The position numbers and the translations under genes are program-made. The notes under the pieces were generated by a model. It had not been told where the DNA came from. It was given only the letters and a program-made list of their open reading frames with translations, and searched no databases. Positions 42,821 to 51,386 of a DNA stretch of 64,000 nucleotides are shown here, piece by piece; position 1 is the stretch's first letter, and each line of letters begins with the position of its first letter. The stretch is from Parafilimonas terrae (GTDB taxonomy: Bacteria > Bacteroidota > Bacteroidia > Chitinophagales > Chitinophagaceae). The stretch is from NCBI RefSeq assembly GCF_900115755.1, contig NZ_FOXQ01000005.1:186001-250000 (forward strand). Direction: 5' to 3'.

Positions 42821-44077
42821 CTATTTCAGCAGCGGCAGCACTTCGCTTATATCTACATTCGATCTTTTATCGTCTATATCAATCACTACCACATAGCCTT
42901 CGCCAATTCCGATATCGTTAATTGCATTTACAATTTTTTGCTGGTTGCTTACAGTTCTGTAACCATCTTCATTCCAGTCTTCAAAACTGCACAAACAACC
43001 CAGTGACGGCGTTTGCGGATAATAAGTTTGGTCTTTATAAAACTGGGGATCGATGGTAGTGCCATGCATAATAATCGCGTTTCTTCCAATTTGCCCGGCA
43101 TAAAAACTTTCATATATATTATTATAGTTTTTCCACGATGCCGGCAATAAGGAAGCATATAAACCCAGGCTCCATGAAGAATCAATATAATTACTGTCTG
43201 CAAAAAAAGAGGAGGCTGTTATTTCAAATGGCAACTGTAATTGCAGGTTTTGCGTTGGGCCAATATATAAGAGCCTTGATACATCAAACCCACTGAAACG
43301 CAAGATGCCTTGCGGCGTATTGCCATTGGTTATATAAAAAGGATAATTTGTTATAGCCCTCGCCAGTTGCGATGTGTGAAAAAAACCGCCTGCCGGGTCC
43401 TTTAAAAATGTTCCATCGGGTTTGCGGATGAGTACCAGCCCTGCATAATCGCGGTTGCTGCGCTGCAGGCTGTAAATAACGGTTTTGCCGGGCAAAAAAC
43501 TGCTATCAAAAATATCATACATCGGCGGCCGCTGTTGCGGTTTGCCGGCATAAATACGGCTTTTTAATAACCGCATTCCAATGCTGTTATCATAAGGAAA
43601 CTTTTGTTTAATTAATGCAGCCACAACCTGTTTCCCTTTTACTGAATCGGCCCTTAAAACATATTCTGCACAGCGTATAAAAATAGCTGTGGATTTTGTT
43701 TGCTGCATTAATTGTAATGCCTGCGTTTTAAATTCTGTTTTATATAAAGAGAAAGTTGTTTCCAGTAAATTCTTTTGAAAATAAGCTGATAGCTGAGCGG
43801 CCTTGTTCCACGCAATTCCAAGCTTTTGCCTGGTAAAAGCATCTTTATATTGAAGCAATTCCATTGCCCATAAAGCATCGTTCCATTCGCCTTCATTATC
43901 ATCATTCAGCGGATCCAGCAAATATTGTTTTATTGCCGTATCGGCAAGATAACGGTATCGGGCAGCCTTTGCGTCTTTTGTAGTAACCCTGCTGAATACC
44001 ATGTCATCCGGCATAGGCGGTTGCGCTGATACAGCAGCAGAAAATAATAATGCAGCAATTAAAAAACAATATTTCAT
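42821..44077 (-). CDS. Exported L,D-transpeptidase-like protein
   Basis: Protein of 418 residues with signal peptide YCFLIAALLFSAAVSAQ. The C-terminal region near 340-375 contains IIMHGTTIDPQFYKD and, about 16 residues later, SLGCLC. This follows the HG...SxGC pattern of YkuD-type L,D-transpeptidases with a catalytic Cys, although the usual Arg after the Cys pair is absent. The N-terminal 200 residues are helical and unassigned. It could remodel peptidoglycan or attach proteins in the periplasm. The ATG at 44077 gives the best signal peptide; another ATG lies at 44101. A strong terminator follows. Confidence 0.65.
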   Translation of the reverse strand: MKYCFLIAALLFSAAVSAQPPMPDDMVFSRVTTKDAKAARYRYLADTAIKQYLLDPLNDDNEGEWNDALWAMELLQYKDAFTRQKLGIAWNKAAQLSAYFQKNLLETTFSLYKTEFKTQALQLMQQTKSTAIFIRCAEYVLRADSVKGKQVVAALIKQKFPYDNSIGMRLLKSRIYAGKPQQRPPMYDIFDSSFLPGKTVIYSLQRSNRDYAGLVLIRKPDGTFLKDPAGGFFHTSQLARAITNYPFYITNGNTPQGILRFSGFDVSRLLYIGPTQNLQLQLPFEITASSFFADSNYIDSSWSLGLYASLLPASWKNYNNIYESFYAGQIGRNAIIMHGTTIDPQFYKDQTYYPQTPSLGCLCSFEDWNEDGYRTVSNQQKIVNAINDIGIGEGYVVVIDIDDKRSNVDISEVLPLLK

Positions 44078-44155
44078 GAAAGCGAAACTACAGTACCGCA
44101 TTGCAGTAATTTTCTTAAAGTTGTTAACAGCTGTGCAGGTGTTATAAAAATATTC

Positions 44156-44176
44156 ATGCCTTAATTTTCAAGGCAT
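44156..44176. other. Short perfect hairpin in divergent promoter region
   Basis: ATGCCTT and AAGGCAT arms enclose a 7-base loop between the divergent L,D-transpeptidase-like and AraC genes. It could be an operator or a leader structure; nothing else decides. Confidence 0.35.
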
Positions 44177-44241
44177 TTTCCGCAGGTAAATAATCTATAC
44201 CGCTTTCAACACTATCTGCCCGGCAATAAGCCTGCATTTTG

Positions 44242-44249
44242 TAAATTTG
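44242..44249 (+). promoter_or_regulatory. Bacteroidota -7 box TAAATTTG
   Basis: It matches TAnnTTTG 20 bases before the AraC start at 44270, a normal distance for a short leader. Confidence 0.45.
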
Positions 44250-44269
44250 AATTTTGCAATATCCCTTTT

Positions 44270-45211
44270 ATGGTAAAAAATATAAAAAGCACATCACTTG
44301 AAGAATTTTATAAAGAGGCTGCAAGGTTTACCGGTAAAAATATCAATAAGCTTTTGCCACCGGGCATTAATAAGGAAATAGGGCACTTCAATATTTTTGA
44401 TATTGCAGAAACAATTGAATCGGTGAAACGAAAAGCGGTGATGCCTTATAACCGCAGGGCTTATTATAAAATAAGCCTTATTCGCGGCAAAAGCCGGGCA
44501 GAATATGCTGATAAGATTATTGAGATAGAAAAAAATGCGTTGTTATTTGCCACGCCCAAAGTGCCTTATTACTGGATACCGCTCGATAAGAAACTGCATG
44601 GAAACTTTTGCATATTCACAGATGAATTTTTAATAAAAAACAAAAGCGGCGTAGAGCTTGATGAATTACCCATTTTCAGGCCGGGAGGGTTTCCTGTATT
44701 TCTGTTAAATGATGCAGAAGCAGATGAAATCACATTGGTATTCAACAAAATGAAAAAGGAAATAGCATCTGATTATACTTATAAATATGATCTGCTGCGC
44801 AACTATGTACTGGAGCTTATACATTACGGTCAGAAGCTGCAGCCTGCTGTAATTGCGCAACACGGCTTTAATGCATCGGCCCGTGTTACATCTTTGTTTA
44901 TTGAATTGCTGGAACGGCAATTTCCTATTGAATCGCCTGAACAAAAATTAAAGCTGCGCTCTGCAAAAGATTATGCTGAAAGGCTGGCCATTCATGTAAA
45001 TCATCTCAATAAAGCATTGAAGGAAAACACAGGCAAAACAACCACTGCTTTTATAGGCAGCCGCATTATACAGGAAGCAAAAATTTTATTAAAGCAAACT
45101 GACTGGAACATATCTGAAATTGCTTATTGCCTGGGCTTTGAAGAAGTAGCACACTTTTCCAATTTCTTTAAAAGGCAAACTTCATTTGCACCTTTGTCAT
45201 TCCGCTCGTGA
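44270..45211 (+). CDS. AraC-family transcriptional regulator
   Basis: Regulator of 313 residues. The N-terminal cupin-like ligand domain covers roughly 40-150 (YNRRAYYKISLIRGKSRAEY, IPLDKKLHGNFCIF). The C-terminal AraC HTH domain covers about 215-313, with SAKDYAERLAIHVNHLNKAL and NISEIAYCLGFEEVAHFSNFFKR. It is followed 87 bases later by an SDR gene on the same strand, a common arrangement where the regulator controls the oxidoreductase. The inducer is unknown. Confidence 0.93.
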   Translation: MVKNIKSTSLEEFYKEAARFTGKNINKLLPPGINKEIGHFNIFDIAETIESVKRKAVMPYNRRAYYKISLIRGKSRAEYADKIIEIEKNALLFATPKVPYYWIPLDKKLHGNFCIFTDEFLIKNKSGVELDELPIFRPGGFPVFLLNDAEADEITLVFNKMKKEIASDYTYKYDLLRNYVLELIHYGQKLQPAVIAQHGFNASARVTSLFIELLERQFPIESPEQKLKLRSAKDYAERLAIHVNHLNKALKENTGKTTTAFIGSRIIQEAKILLKQTDWNISEIAYCLGFEEVAHFSNFFKRQTSFAPLSFRS

Positions 45212-45298
45212 AATAATTATTTGAATTTTGCAAACATTGGATTGATGCATGCAAACAACCTTTCTCTAACTTAAAGCAACTTTGCAGTAACAAATTCT

Positions 45299-46069
45299 AT
45301 GAATATGAACACAAAAAACAAAGTGGCTTTAATTACAGGCGGAAGCCGTGGCCTTGGAAGAAATATGGCTATCAATATTGCCAAAAAAGGTATTGATGTT
45401 GTAATTACCTACCACAACAATAAAACAGAAGCCGATAAAGTTGTGGCAGAAATCCAGGCACTCGGCCAGAAGGCAGCGGCCTTTCAATTAGATACAAGTA
45501 ATATTAAACTGTTTGATGGCTTTATTAAAGAGCTAACAACTTACCTGGATAAAGAAACAGGAAGCCCGAATTTCGACATTCTTGTAAACAATGCCGGAAC
45601 CGGTTTTTACGGCGCTTTCACAGAAGCAACAGAAGAGCAGTTTGATGCTGCCCTGAATATTCATTTTAAGGGCGTATTTTTTCTGACGCAAAAAGCCCTG
45701 CCCTATATTAATGATGGCGGCCGTATCATAAACATTTCATCCGGGCTGGCAAGATTTTCTTTCCCCGGTTCTTCTGTTTATGCCTCCATGAAGAGCGCCA
45801 TAGAAACACTTACACGCTACCTCGCGGTAGAATTAGGCCCGAGAAAAATAGCAGTCAATGTGGTTGCTCCGGGCGCTATTGCCACTGACTTTGGCGGCGG
45901 CCATGTAAGGGATAATAAGGAAACAAATCAGCGCATAGCAAGCCTTACAGCTTTGGGCCGTGTGGGTGAAGCTGATGATATTGGCGGCGTAGTTGCTTTC
46001 CTTTCTACAGAAGATGCAAGATGGATTAATGGCCAGCGCATTGAAGTTTCGGGTGGAATGATGCTGTAA
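45299..46069 (+). CDS. Short-chain dehydrogenase/reductase (classical)
   Basis: SDR of 256 residues. Cofactor motif TGGSRGLGR, structural NNAG (DILVNNAGTG), catalytic Ser in INISSGLA and YxxxK in VYASMKSA are all present. The C-terminal WINGQRIEVSGGMML is typical of FabG-like NAD(P)H-dependent reductases. The substrate is unknown. It is probably controlled by the AraC regulator just upstream. Two ATGs (45299, 45305) are possible starts. Confidence 0.92.
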   Translation: MNMNTKNKVALITGGSRGLGRNMAINIAKKGIDVVITYHNNKTEADKVVAEIQALGQKAAAFQLDTSNIKLFDGFIKELTTYLDKETGSPNFDILVNNAGTGFYGAFTEATEEQFDAALNIHFKGVFFLTQKALPYINDGGRIINISSGLARFSFPGSSVYASMKSAIETLTRYLAVELGPRKIAVNVVAPGAIATDFGGGHVRDNKETNQRIASLTALGRVGEADDIGGVVAFLSTEDARWINGQRIEVSGGMML

Positions 46070-46099
46070 ATTTATGAATGTTGCAAGAGTTTATTTTAA

Positions 46100-46134
46100 G
46101 CCATAGATGTGCAATTTATCTGTGCATCTATGGC
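46100..46134. terminator. Bidirectional terminator between convergent SDR genes
   Basis: GCCATAGATG (46100-46109) pairs with CATCTATGGC (46125-46134) in a 10-bp stem within the convergent gap. Confidence 0.65.
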
Positions 46135-46167
46135 CATTATAACCTATATTGATACAATTTGTTCATT

Positions 46168-46956
46168 CTACAAACAACCTGTTCTTCCTCCATCAACCGG
46201 CAGGTTAATTCCATTAATATAGGATGCCGCAGGCGAACATAAAAATGCAACGGCAGCGCCAAATTCAAATGGCTCGCCAATACGGCCTGCAGGAATTGCT
46301 GCTGCTGTTTTTTTTATAAAATCTTCTTTACTAATGCCTTGTTCCCTGGCTTGCTTTCCTAAAATGGAATCCAATCTTTGCGTATTGGTAAAGCCAGGCA
46401 AAACATTGTTGATGGTAATGCCAAAACCAGCTATTTCATTGGCTAACGTTTTTGCCCAGTTGGCAACCGCAGCGCGTACAAGATTGGAAATGCCCAGGCC
46501 GTTTATCGGCTGTTTAACAGATGTTGAAACGATATTAATAATGCGGCCAAAACCTGCAGCCTTCATTCCCGGCATAACAAGCTGTGCCGTTATTTGATTA
46601 CTGATAACATGTGTGCGGAACGCTTTTTCAATTTCGGCAGGATTCGTATCAATCATTGGGCCCGGCGGCGGGCCACCCGCATTATTTACAAGGATATGAA
46701 TAGTATTAACCGTTTGAAGAAGGCTGGAAACAGATTGCTTTACTTCTTCTGTATTGGAAAGATCAAGCGCAAGCAAACGATGCTGCTGGCCTTTTGACGT
46801 ATCGAAACTTTGTATGGCCTGCTGCAGTTTTTCTTTACTGCGGCTCACGGCAATAATGTTAGCGCCAAGCAATGCAATTTCCGCGGCAGAGGCAAAGCCA
46901 AGTCCCTGTGATGCCCCGCACACCAGCGCTGTTTTTCCGGTTAGGTCAAGATTCAT
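46168..46956 (-). CDS. SDR-family protein with atypical active site
   Basis: SDR fold of 262 residues. It has CGASQGLGFA for cofactor binding, LVNNAGGPPPG, a Ser in NIVSTS and the ending YINGINLPVDGGRTG. The catalytic Tyr-x-x-x-Lys is missing; the position reads GLGISNLVRAAVANWAKTLA. An SN-x-x-R pattern here is found in a recognised subgroup of SDRs, so the protein may be intact but use other residues. Its substrate is unknown. It is convergent with the neighbouring SDR. Confidence 0.88.
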   Translation of the reverse strand: MNLDLTGKTALVCGASQGLGFASAAEIALLGANIIAVSRSKEKLQQAIQSFDTSKGQQHRLLALDLSNTEEVKQSVSSLLQTVNTIHILVNNAGGPPPGPMIDTNPAEIEKAFRTHVISNQITAQLVMPGMKAAGFGRIINIVSTSVKQPINGLGISNLVRAAVANWAKTLANEIAGFGITINNVLPGFTNTQRLDSILGKQAREQGISKEDFIKKTAAAIPAGRIGEPFEFGAAVAFLCSPAASYINGINLPVDGGRTGCL

Positions 46957-47143
46957 TTTGTTGCAATTTATTAATGCTGCAAAGGAAGTAAAGTATTGTT
47001 GAACGATAACAAATTGCAGGCAGCATTGCTATTGCTTATCAACTCATGTCTTCATTTCTTCAATCAATACAATATTCGTTGTAGGCAAAAAAAATATCAC
47101 GCAATCTTTATGCTGTCAATAAAATTTTATCAAGAAATAACTT

Positions 47144-47617
47144 ATGAATAGTCAAAAGAAAACACCTGAACAAGGCATCTTAAAATCGATTGAAAAATTT
47201 AAAGCTGCCTGGAATATACATGATGCCGCAGCATTTGCACAGCTATTTACAGAAGATGCAGATTTCACAAATGTTTTTGGCCAGCAGTTTCGGGGAAGGC
47301 CAGCTATTGAGGCACAGCATGTGCCTATTTTTTCCACTATGTTTAAAGCAAGCAGCATTTCAATTCTAAAAACCGGTATAAGGTTTTTAAGTGAAACGCT
47401 TGCAGCAGTTGATGTAATCTGGAATATGAGCGGTGCAATGAATTTCATGGGTAACCCATGGCCCGACAGGAAGGGCTTAATGAGCCTGGTGATGCAGCGG
47501 AAAGGTGAAGAATGGTTTATACTCGTTATGCATAATATGGATTTGCCTGCAGTACCTGCGCCCGATCTAAAAAACACCGTTGCAGCAAATGGCTTTCATG
47601 CAAAAGCGTCGCTATAA
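47144..47617 (+). CDS. SnoaL-like/NTF2-fold protein (SgcJ/EcaC type)
   Basis: Small protein of 157 residues with the NTF2-like pattern: IEKFKAAWNIHDAAAFAQLFTEDADFTNVFGQQFRGRPAIEAQH followed by beta-strands (ILKTGIRFLSETLAAVDVIW) and WFILVMHNMDLP. Members bind or convert small molecules in a conical pocket, and many are of unknown function. There is no signal peptide. It ends 3 bases from the convergent cupin gene. Confidence 0.85.
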   Translation: MNSQKKTPEQGILKSIEKFKAAWNIHDAAAFAQLFTEDADFTNVFGQQFRGRPAIEAQHVPIFSTMFKASSISILKTGIRFLSETLAAVDVIWNMSGAMNFMGNPWPDRKGLMSLVMQRKGEEWFILVMHNMDLPAVPAPDLKNTVAANGFHAKASL

Positions 47618-47620
47618 ATT

Positions 47621-47944
47621 TCAGAATTTATAATCTTCCCTTTCAGGATAGAAAACATCCAGCAACTCGCAATAAGTTATAGCGCGGCCACTGTGTTTTA
47701 CGTTTGGCGGAATTACTGCGGCCTTGCCGGGTTCAAGTAATTCCGTTTTGCCGTCTATAGTTAATTCAAATGTTCCTTTCAGCACATGCGCGGTTTGTTC
47801 ATGCACATGCGAGTGTTCAGGCACACCTGCGCCTGCATCAATCCTCCAATACATATAAGTGTTGGTGCCGGTATGAATTGCCCTTCCTTTATAACCGGGA
47901 AATACTTCTTTTTCATTCAGCGAATCAAGATCAATAAAAGCCAT
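47621..47944 (-). CDS. Small cupin-domain protein
   Basis: Single cupin of 107 residues. Motif 1 is PEHSHVHEQTAHVLKGTFEL, giving His and Glu metal ligands, and motif 2 is PGKAAVIPPNVKHSG, with a final His. It probably binds a divalent metal; its role is unknown. A short coding fragment (47950-48087) lies immediately upstream on the same strand. Confidence 0.88.
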   Translation of the reverse strand: MAFIDLDSLNEKEVFPGYKGRAIHTGTNTYMYWRIDAGAGVPEHSHVHEQTAHVLKGTFELTIDGKTELLEPGKAAVIPPNVKHSGRAITYCELLDVFYPEREDYKF

Positions 47945-47949
47945 AATTT

Positions 47950-48087
47950 TTATTTGCTGTAAATATCCTGAAGTATGCCCACATGCAGAAAAAGCATTTC
48001 ATCTTCATCTTTAAAAAATAAAGAATGCACCTTGTAAGATTGTTTCTTGTCTGCAATTACCGGTACAGTACTTGTATAATTTTGCAC
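47950..48087 (-). pseudogene. Short coding fragment upstream of the cupin gene
   Basis: The minus strand reads as a 45-residue peptide containing VIADKKQSYKVHSLFFKD and MLFLHVGILQDIYSK, with a GTG as the only near start and a stop just before it in frame. It ends 5 bases before the cupin start. The composition looks coding, so it is probably the 3' end of a lost gene or a small gene. I do not recognise the family. Confidence 0.4.
48077..48084 (+). promoter_or_regulatory. Bacteroidota -7 box TAATTTTG
   Basis: It matches TAnnTTTG about 135 bases before the aldo/keto reductase and shortly before a 32-codon open frame at 48103-48201 (MKRPCKNSTF to GIWLN). That frame is too short to call a gene. 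Confidence 0.35.
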
Positions 48088-48218
48088 TATAAAATATCAA
48101 CTATGAAACGCCCATGTAAAAATTCCACATTCAGGAGGGAATGTTTATTCGGCGTTCCCTGTCCGGCTGAGCCGTTTCAGGCGGGTATCTGGCTTAATTA
48201 AAAAATAAAAATAAACAG

Positions 48219-49223
48219 ATGAAATACAGGCAACTATCAAACACCGGAGAAAAGCTTTCCGCAATTGGCTTAGGCTGCATGGGCATGAGCTTTGCTTATG
48301 GCCCGAGGAACGATGAAGAAAGTATTAAAGTATTGGAGAGAGCGCTGGAACTCGGCATTAATTTTTGGGACACTGCTGATATGTATGGCCAGGGGCATAA
48401 TGAAGAGCTTATCTCCAAAGTGCTTGCCCCAAACCGCGATAAGGTTTTTATAGCCACTAAATTTGGCTTTCGTGTAAAAGAAAATGCAAGCGGGTTTGCA
48501 GGCACGCCCGGCACTTATTTCGACGGCCGCCCCGAATATGTAAAAGAGGCTGTTGAAAAAAGTTTGAAGCGTTTAAAGATTGATACAATCGATTTGTATT
48601 ATGCACACCGCATTGACCCCAATGTTCCTGTTGAAGATATGGTTGGCGCAATGGCCCTTTTAGTGAAAGAAGGTAAAGTACGTTATCTCGGTTTATCAGA
48701 AGCTTCGGCATCATCCATCCGAAAAGCATACAAAGTGCATCCAATTGCTGCATTGCAAAGTGAATATTCTTTACTGACAAGAGATATTGAAGGTGAAATA
48801 TTAAACACTATTCGTGAACTTGGAATAACGCTGGTGCCTTATTCACCGCTGGCAAGAGGATTGGTTACGGCAACCGTTACCGATAAAACAAAACTGGCGC
48901 AGGATGATTTTCGCAGAAGCCTGCCGCGTTTTGATGATGCACACTGGCAAAACAATCAGCAACTGGTGGATGAGTTTGCGGCTATAGCCAGTGTAAAGGG
49001 CTGCACACCATCGCAACTGGCTTTGGCCTGGGTGTTGGCGCAAGGCGAAGATATTATACCGATTCCCGGCACAAAGCGCATTAAATACCTTGAGGAAAAT
49101 GCCAGCGCTGTTGATGTAAGCTTAACAGCGGATGATCTTGATGCAATAGAATCAGTTTTAGAAAAACATCCCGATACAGGCGCACGTTACAGCGAAGGCG
49201 CTATGAAACTGGTGAATCATTAA
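48219..49223 (+). CDS. Aldo/keto reductase
   Basis: NADPH-dependent oxidoreductase of 334 residues with the TIM-barrel AKR layout. The catalytic tetrad is visible: Asp and Tyr in [18 protein letters not shown], Lys in VFIATKFGF and His in [10 protein letters not shown]. Cofactor-binding [18 protein letters not shown] is near the C-terminus. It resembles the AKR13/YajO-like enzymes acting on aldehydes. It is followed by a good terminator. The substrate is unknown. Confidence 0.94.
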   Translation: MKYRQLSNTGEKLSAIGLGCMGMSFAYGPRNDEESIKVLERALELGINFWDTADMYGQGHNEELISKVLAPNRDKVFIATKFGFRVKENASGFAGTPGTYFDGRPEYVKEAVEKSLKRLKIDTIDLYYAHRIDPNVPVEDMVGAMALLVKEGKVRYLGLSEASASSIRKAYKVHPIAALQSEYSLLTRDIEGEILNTIRELGITLVPYSPLARGLVTATVTDKTKLAQDDFRRSLPRFDDAHWQNNQQLVDEFAAIASVKGCTPSQLALAWVLAQGEDIIPIPGTKRIKYLEENASAVDVSLTADDLDAIESVLEKHPDTGARYSEGAMKLVNH

Positions 49224-49226
49224 ATT

Positions 49227-49260
49227 AAACAGGCCTGGTTTTAAAAAACCGGGCCTGTTT
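49227..49260 (+). terminator. Intrinsic terminator
   Basis: AAACAGGCC and GGCCTGTTT arms, extended by a wobble pair and further pairing to about 16 bp, lie just after the aldo/keto reductase stop and end in a T-run. Confidence 0.85.
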
Positions 49261-49274
49261 GCAACCATTTAATC

Positions 49275-50081
49275 ATGCAAACGATATTTATAACCGGTGC
49301 AACAGATGGCATTGGAAAGCTTGCGGCTATTGAGCTTGCGGCAAAAGATAAAGAAGCAACAATGATTGTGCATGGCAGAAATAAAGCAAAGCTTGATGAG
49401 GTTATTGCAGCAATAAAACACGATAGCGGAAACGAACATATTGAAGGCTATGTTGCAGATTTTTCTTCATTGGCTGAAGTAAAACAACTGGCTGATGATG
49501 TTTTATTAAAGCATAGTTTCATTAATATTCTTATTAATAATGCAGGCGCCGGTTTCGCAGCACCGCGTTATGGTAAAGATGGCATGGAAACAAGGTTCAC
49601 TGTAAATTATCTTGCCCCGTTTTTATTAACCAACCTGTTGCTTCCAGCCATTAAAAAAGCAGCGCCTTCACGAATTGTGAATGTGAGTTCTGCCGGCCAG
49701 TCTGCTATTAATTTTGATGATGTAATGCTTACAAAAAATTTTGATGGCGTTACGGCTTATACGCAAAGCAAGCTTGCATTAATTATGTTCACTTTTGATC
49801 TTGCAGAACAGTTGAAAGATGATAATGTAACTGTGAATGCATTGCATCCAGGAACTTATCTCGATACGAATATGGTAAATGATGCAGGCATTAAACCACT
49901 TGGTACAGCACAAAGCGGTGCTGATGCAGAAGTTTATCTTGCTACTTCTGAAGACTTAAAAAATATTACCGGGAAATATTTTAATATAAAAAAAGAAGCA
50001 AAAGTGCATACGCAGGCTTATGATTTAGAAGCTAGGGAAAAGTTGAGAGCGATAACACTGAAGCTTACCGATCTTATTTAA
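49275..50081 (+). CDS. Short-chain dehydrogenase/reductase, retinol-dehydrogenase-like
   Basis: SDR of 268 residues: TGATDGIGKLAAIELA, NNAGAGFAAPRYGKDGMETRFTVNYLAPFLLT (typical of the RDH/WW-oxidoreductase subgroup), catalytic Ser in NVSSAGQ and YxxxK in YTQSK. It reduces or oxidises an unknown carbonyl or alcohol. It starts after the terminator of the aldo/keto reductase, so it is probably transcribed separately, and is followed by a hairpin. Confidence 0.92.
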   Translation: MQTIFITGATDGIGKLAAIELAAKDKEATMIVHGRNKAKLDEVIAAIKHDSGNEHIEGYVADFSSLAEVKQLADDVLLKHSFINILINNAGAGFAAPRYGKDGMETRFTVNYLAPFLLTNLLLPAIKKAAPSRIVNVSSAGQSAINFDDVMLTKNFDGVTAYTQSKLALIMFTFDLAEQLKDDNVTVNALHPGTYLDTNMVNDAGIKPLGTAQSGADAEVYLATSEDLKNITGKYFNIKKEAKVHTQAYDLEAREKLRAITLKLTDLI

Positions 50082-50085
50082 AGCG

Positions 50086-50122
50086 ATAACCTTTGGAAAG
50101 GTCAAAACTTTCCAAAGGTTAT
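50086..50122. terminator. Perfect 15-bp hairpin between convergent genes
   Basis: Arms 50086-50100 and 50108-50122 pair perfectly around a 7-base loop. The core CCTTTGGAAAG resembles the hairpin at 8111-8148, so the same terminator-like element occurs twice in the window. Confidence 0.75.
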
Positions 50123-50132
50123 TTAGAAAAAG

Positions 50133-50708
50133 TTATTTGCGTTTATCAATCTCTTCGCAAATAGAATTAAATATTTCATCAATGCTGCCTTCGCCTTTTA
50201 AATGCACCACTTTACTAAACTGGTTATAATAATCGGCAACAGCCCTGGTTTTCGTTTCATATTCTTCAATGCGGCTGCGGATAACAGATTCATTTGTATC
50301 ATCAGAACGGCCGCTGCTCTCACCACGCTTAAGTAAACGTGTTACCAGCTCTTCTTCTGAAACATCTAAAGCCAGCATTACAGCAATGGATGTTTTTTTA
50401 AGCTGCAATAATTTATCCAGCGCTTCTGCCTGTGTGGCGGTACGGGGAAACCCATCAAATAAAAAGCCCGGCACATCTGGGTTTGTTTCCAATGCTGTGC
50501 TTATCATTCCAATAACCACTTCATCCGGCACCAACTGGCCTTTATCAATAAAATTTTTCGCTTCAAGGCCAAGCGGCGTTTGCTGTGCAATTTCACTGCG
50601 CAGCAAATCTCCTGTTGAAAGATGCTTTAATCCATATTTCCCAATCAGTTTTGTACTCTGCGTGCCTTTGCCGCTGCCCGGAGGGCCAAATAAAATTATA
50701 TTAAACAT
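50133..50708 (-). CDS. adk: Adenylate kinase, short form
   Basis: Converts ATP and AMP to two ADP. Protein of 191 residues with P-loop FGPPGSGKGTQ at 6-16, the AMP-binding region LSTGDLLRSEI and FLFDGFPRTATQAEAL. At about 215 residues bacterial enzymes usually carry a long, often zinc-binding LID. Here the LID is short (RLLKRGESSGRSDDTNESVIRSRI), as in eukaryotic AK1 and other Bacteroidota. It is convergent with the SDR gene and divergent from msrB. Confidence 0.96.
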   Translation of the reverse strand: MFNIILFGPPGSGKGTQSTKLIGKYGLKHLSTGDLLRSEIAQQTPLGLEAKNFIDKGQLVPDEVVIGMISTALETNPDVPGFLFDGFPRTATQAEALDKLLQLKKTSIAVMLALDVSEEELVTRLLKRGESSGRSDDTNESVIRSRIEEYETKTRAVADYYNQFSKVVHLKGEGSIDEIFNSICEEIDKRK

Positions 50709-50891
50709 TTGCTTGCTAAGGTAAGTGGCAAATATAAAGGCTTGTAGTTAAAAATCAGCACCTGCCACCGCAAAAGCCTTCTGCACAATTAATCAGCAGG
50801 ACTGGCAGTTAATAATGAGCTGCATAATATTTGCGCTATTATCATCAGTTGATATTTATCATATCTTGTACAAACAATTCAAAAAACCATT

Positions 50892-51383
50892 ATGAATAAT
50901 AATACAAATAATCCCGACTATTCACATACAGACACCGGTAAAATTGTTGTGAGTAATGATGAATGGAAGAAAAGATTATCTCCTGAAATATATCGCGTTG
51001 CAAGGGATAAAGGCACTGAAAAGCCGTGGAGCAGCGAATATGAACTTTCAAAAGAAACCGGAACATATTACTGCGCTGTTTGCGGTAATGCTTTATTTGA
51101 AAGTGATACAAAATTTGAAAGCGGTTGTGGCTGGCCAAGTTTCTATAAACCCATCTCGAAAAGCTCTATTATATATGCGCCTGATAACAGTTATGGCATG
51201 CAGCGCACAGAAGTAATGTGCGGAAGGTGCGGCTCACATTTAGGCCATGTGTTTGATGATGGCCCGGCGCCAACAGGATTGCGTTATTGCATAAACGGTG
51301 TTGTGCTTGATTTTGAAAAGGCCAAAGCCGCCGAAGCAAACTTTGACCTTAAGCAGCAGGAAAAACAGGGTGGTAAAAAATAG
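50892..51383 (+). CDS. msrB: Peptide-methionine (R)-S-oxide reductase
   Basis: Repairs oxidised methionine, 163 residues. Two zinc-binding CxxC pairs are present (YYCAVCGNALFES and MCGRCGSHLGHVF), with FESGCGWPSF and the catalytic Cys in TGLRYCINGVVLDF. There is no export signal, so it is cytoplasmic. An N-terminal extension of about 15 residues precedes the family core. It is convergent with the carbonic anhydrase gene, only 3 bases apart. Confidence 0.96.
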   Translation: MNNNTNNPDYSHTDTGKIVVSNDEWKKRLSPEIYRVARDKGTEKPWSSEYELSKETGTYYCAVCGNALFESDTKFESGCGWPSFYKPISKSSIIYAPDNSYGMQRTEVMCGRCGSHLGHVFDDGPAPTGLRYCINGVVLDFEKAKAAEANFDLKQQEKQGGKK

Positions 51384-51386
51384 TTC

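Noticed and set aside
48103-48201. 32-codon open frame (MKRPCKNSTF...)
   Set aside because: It is short, has no recognisable similarity and no ribosome-binding site, and could be chance; mentioned only with the nearby -7 box.
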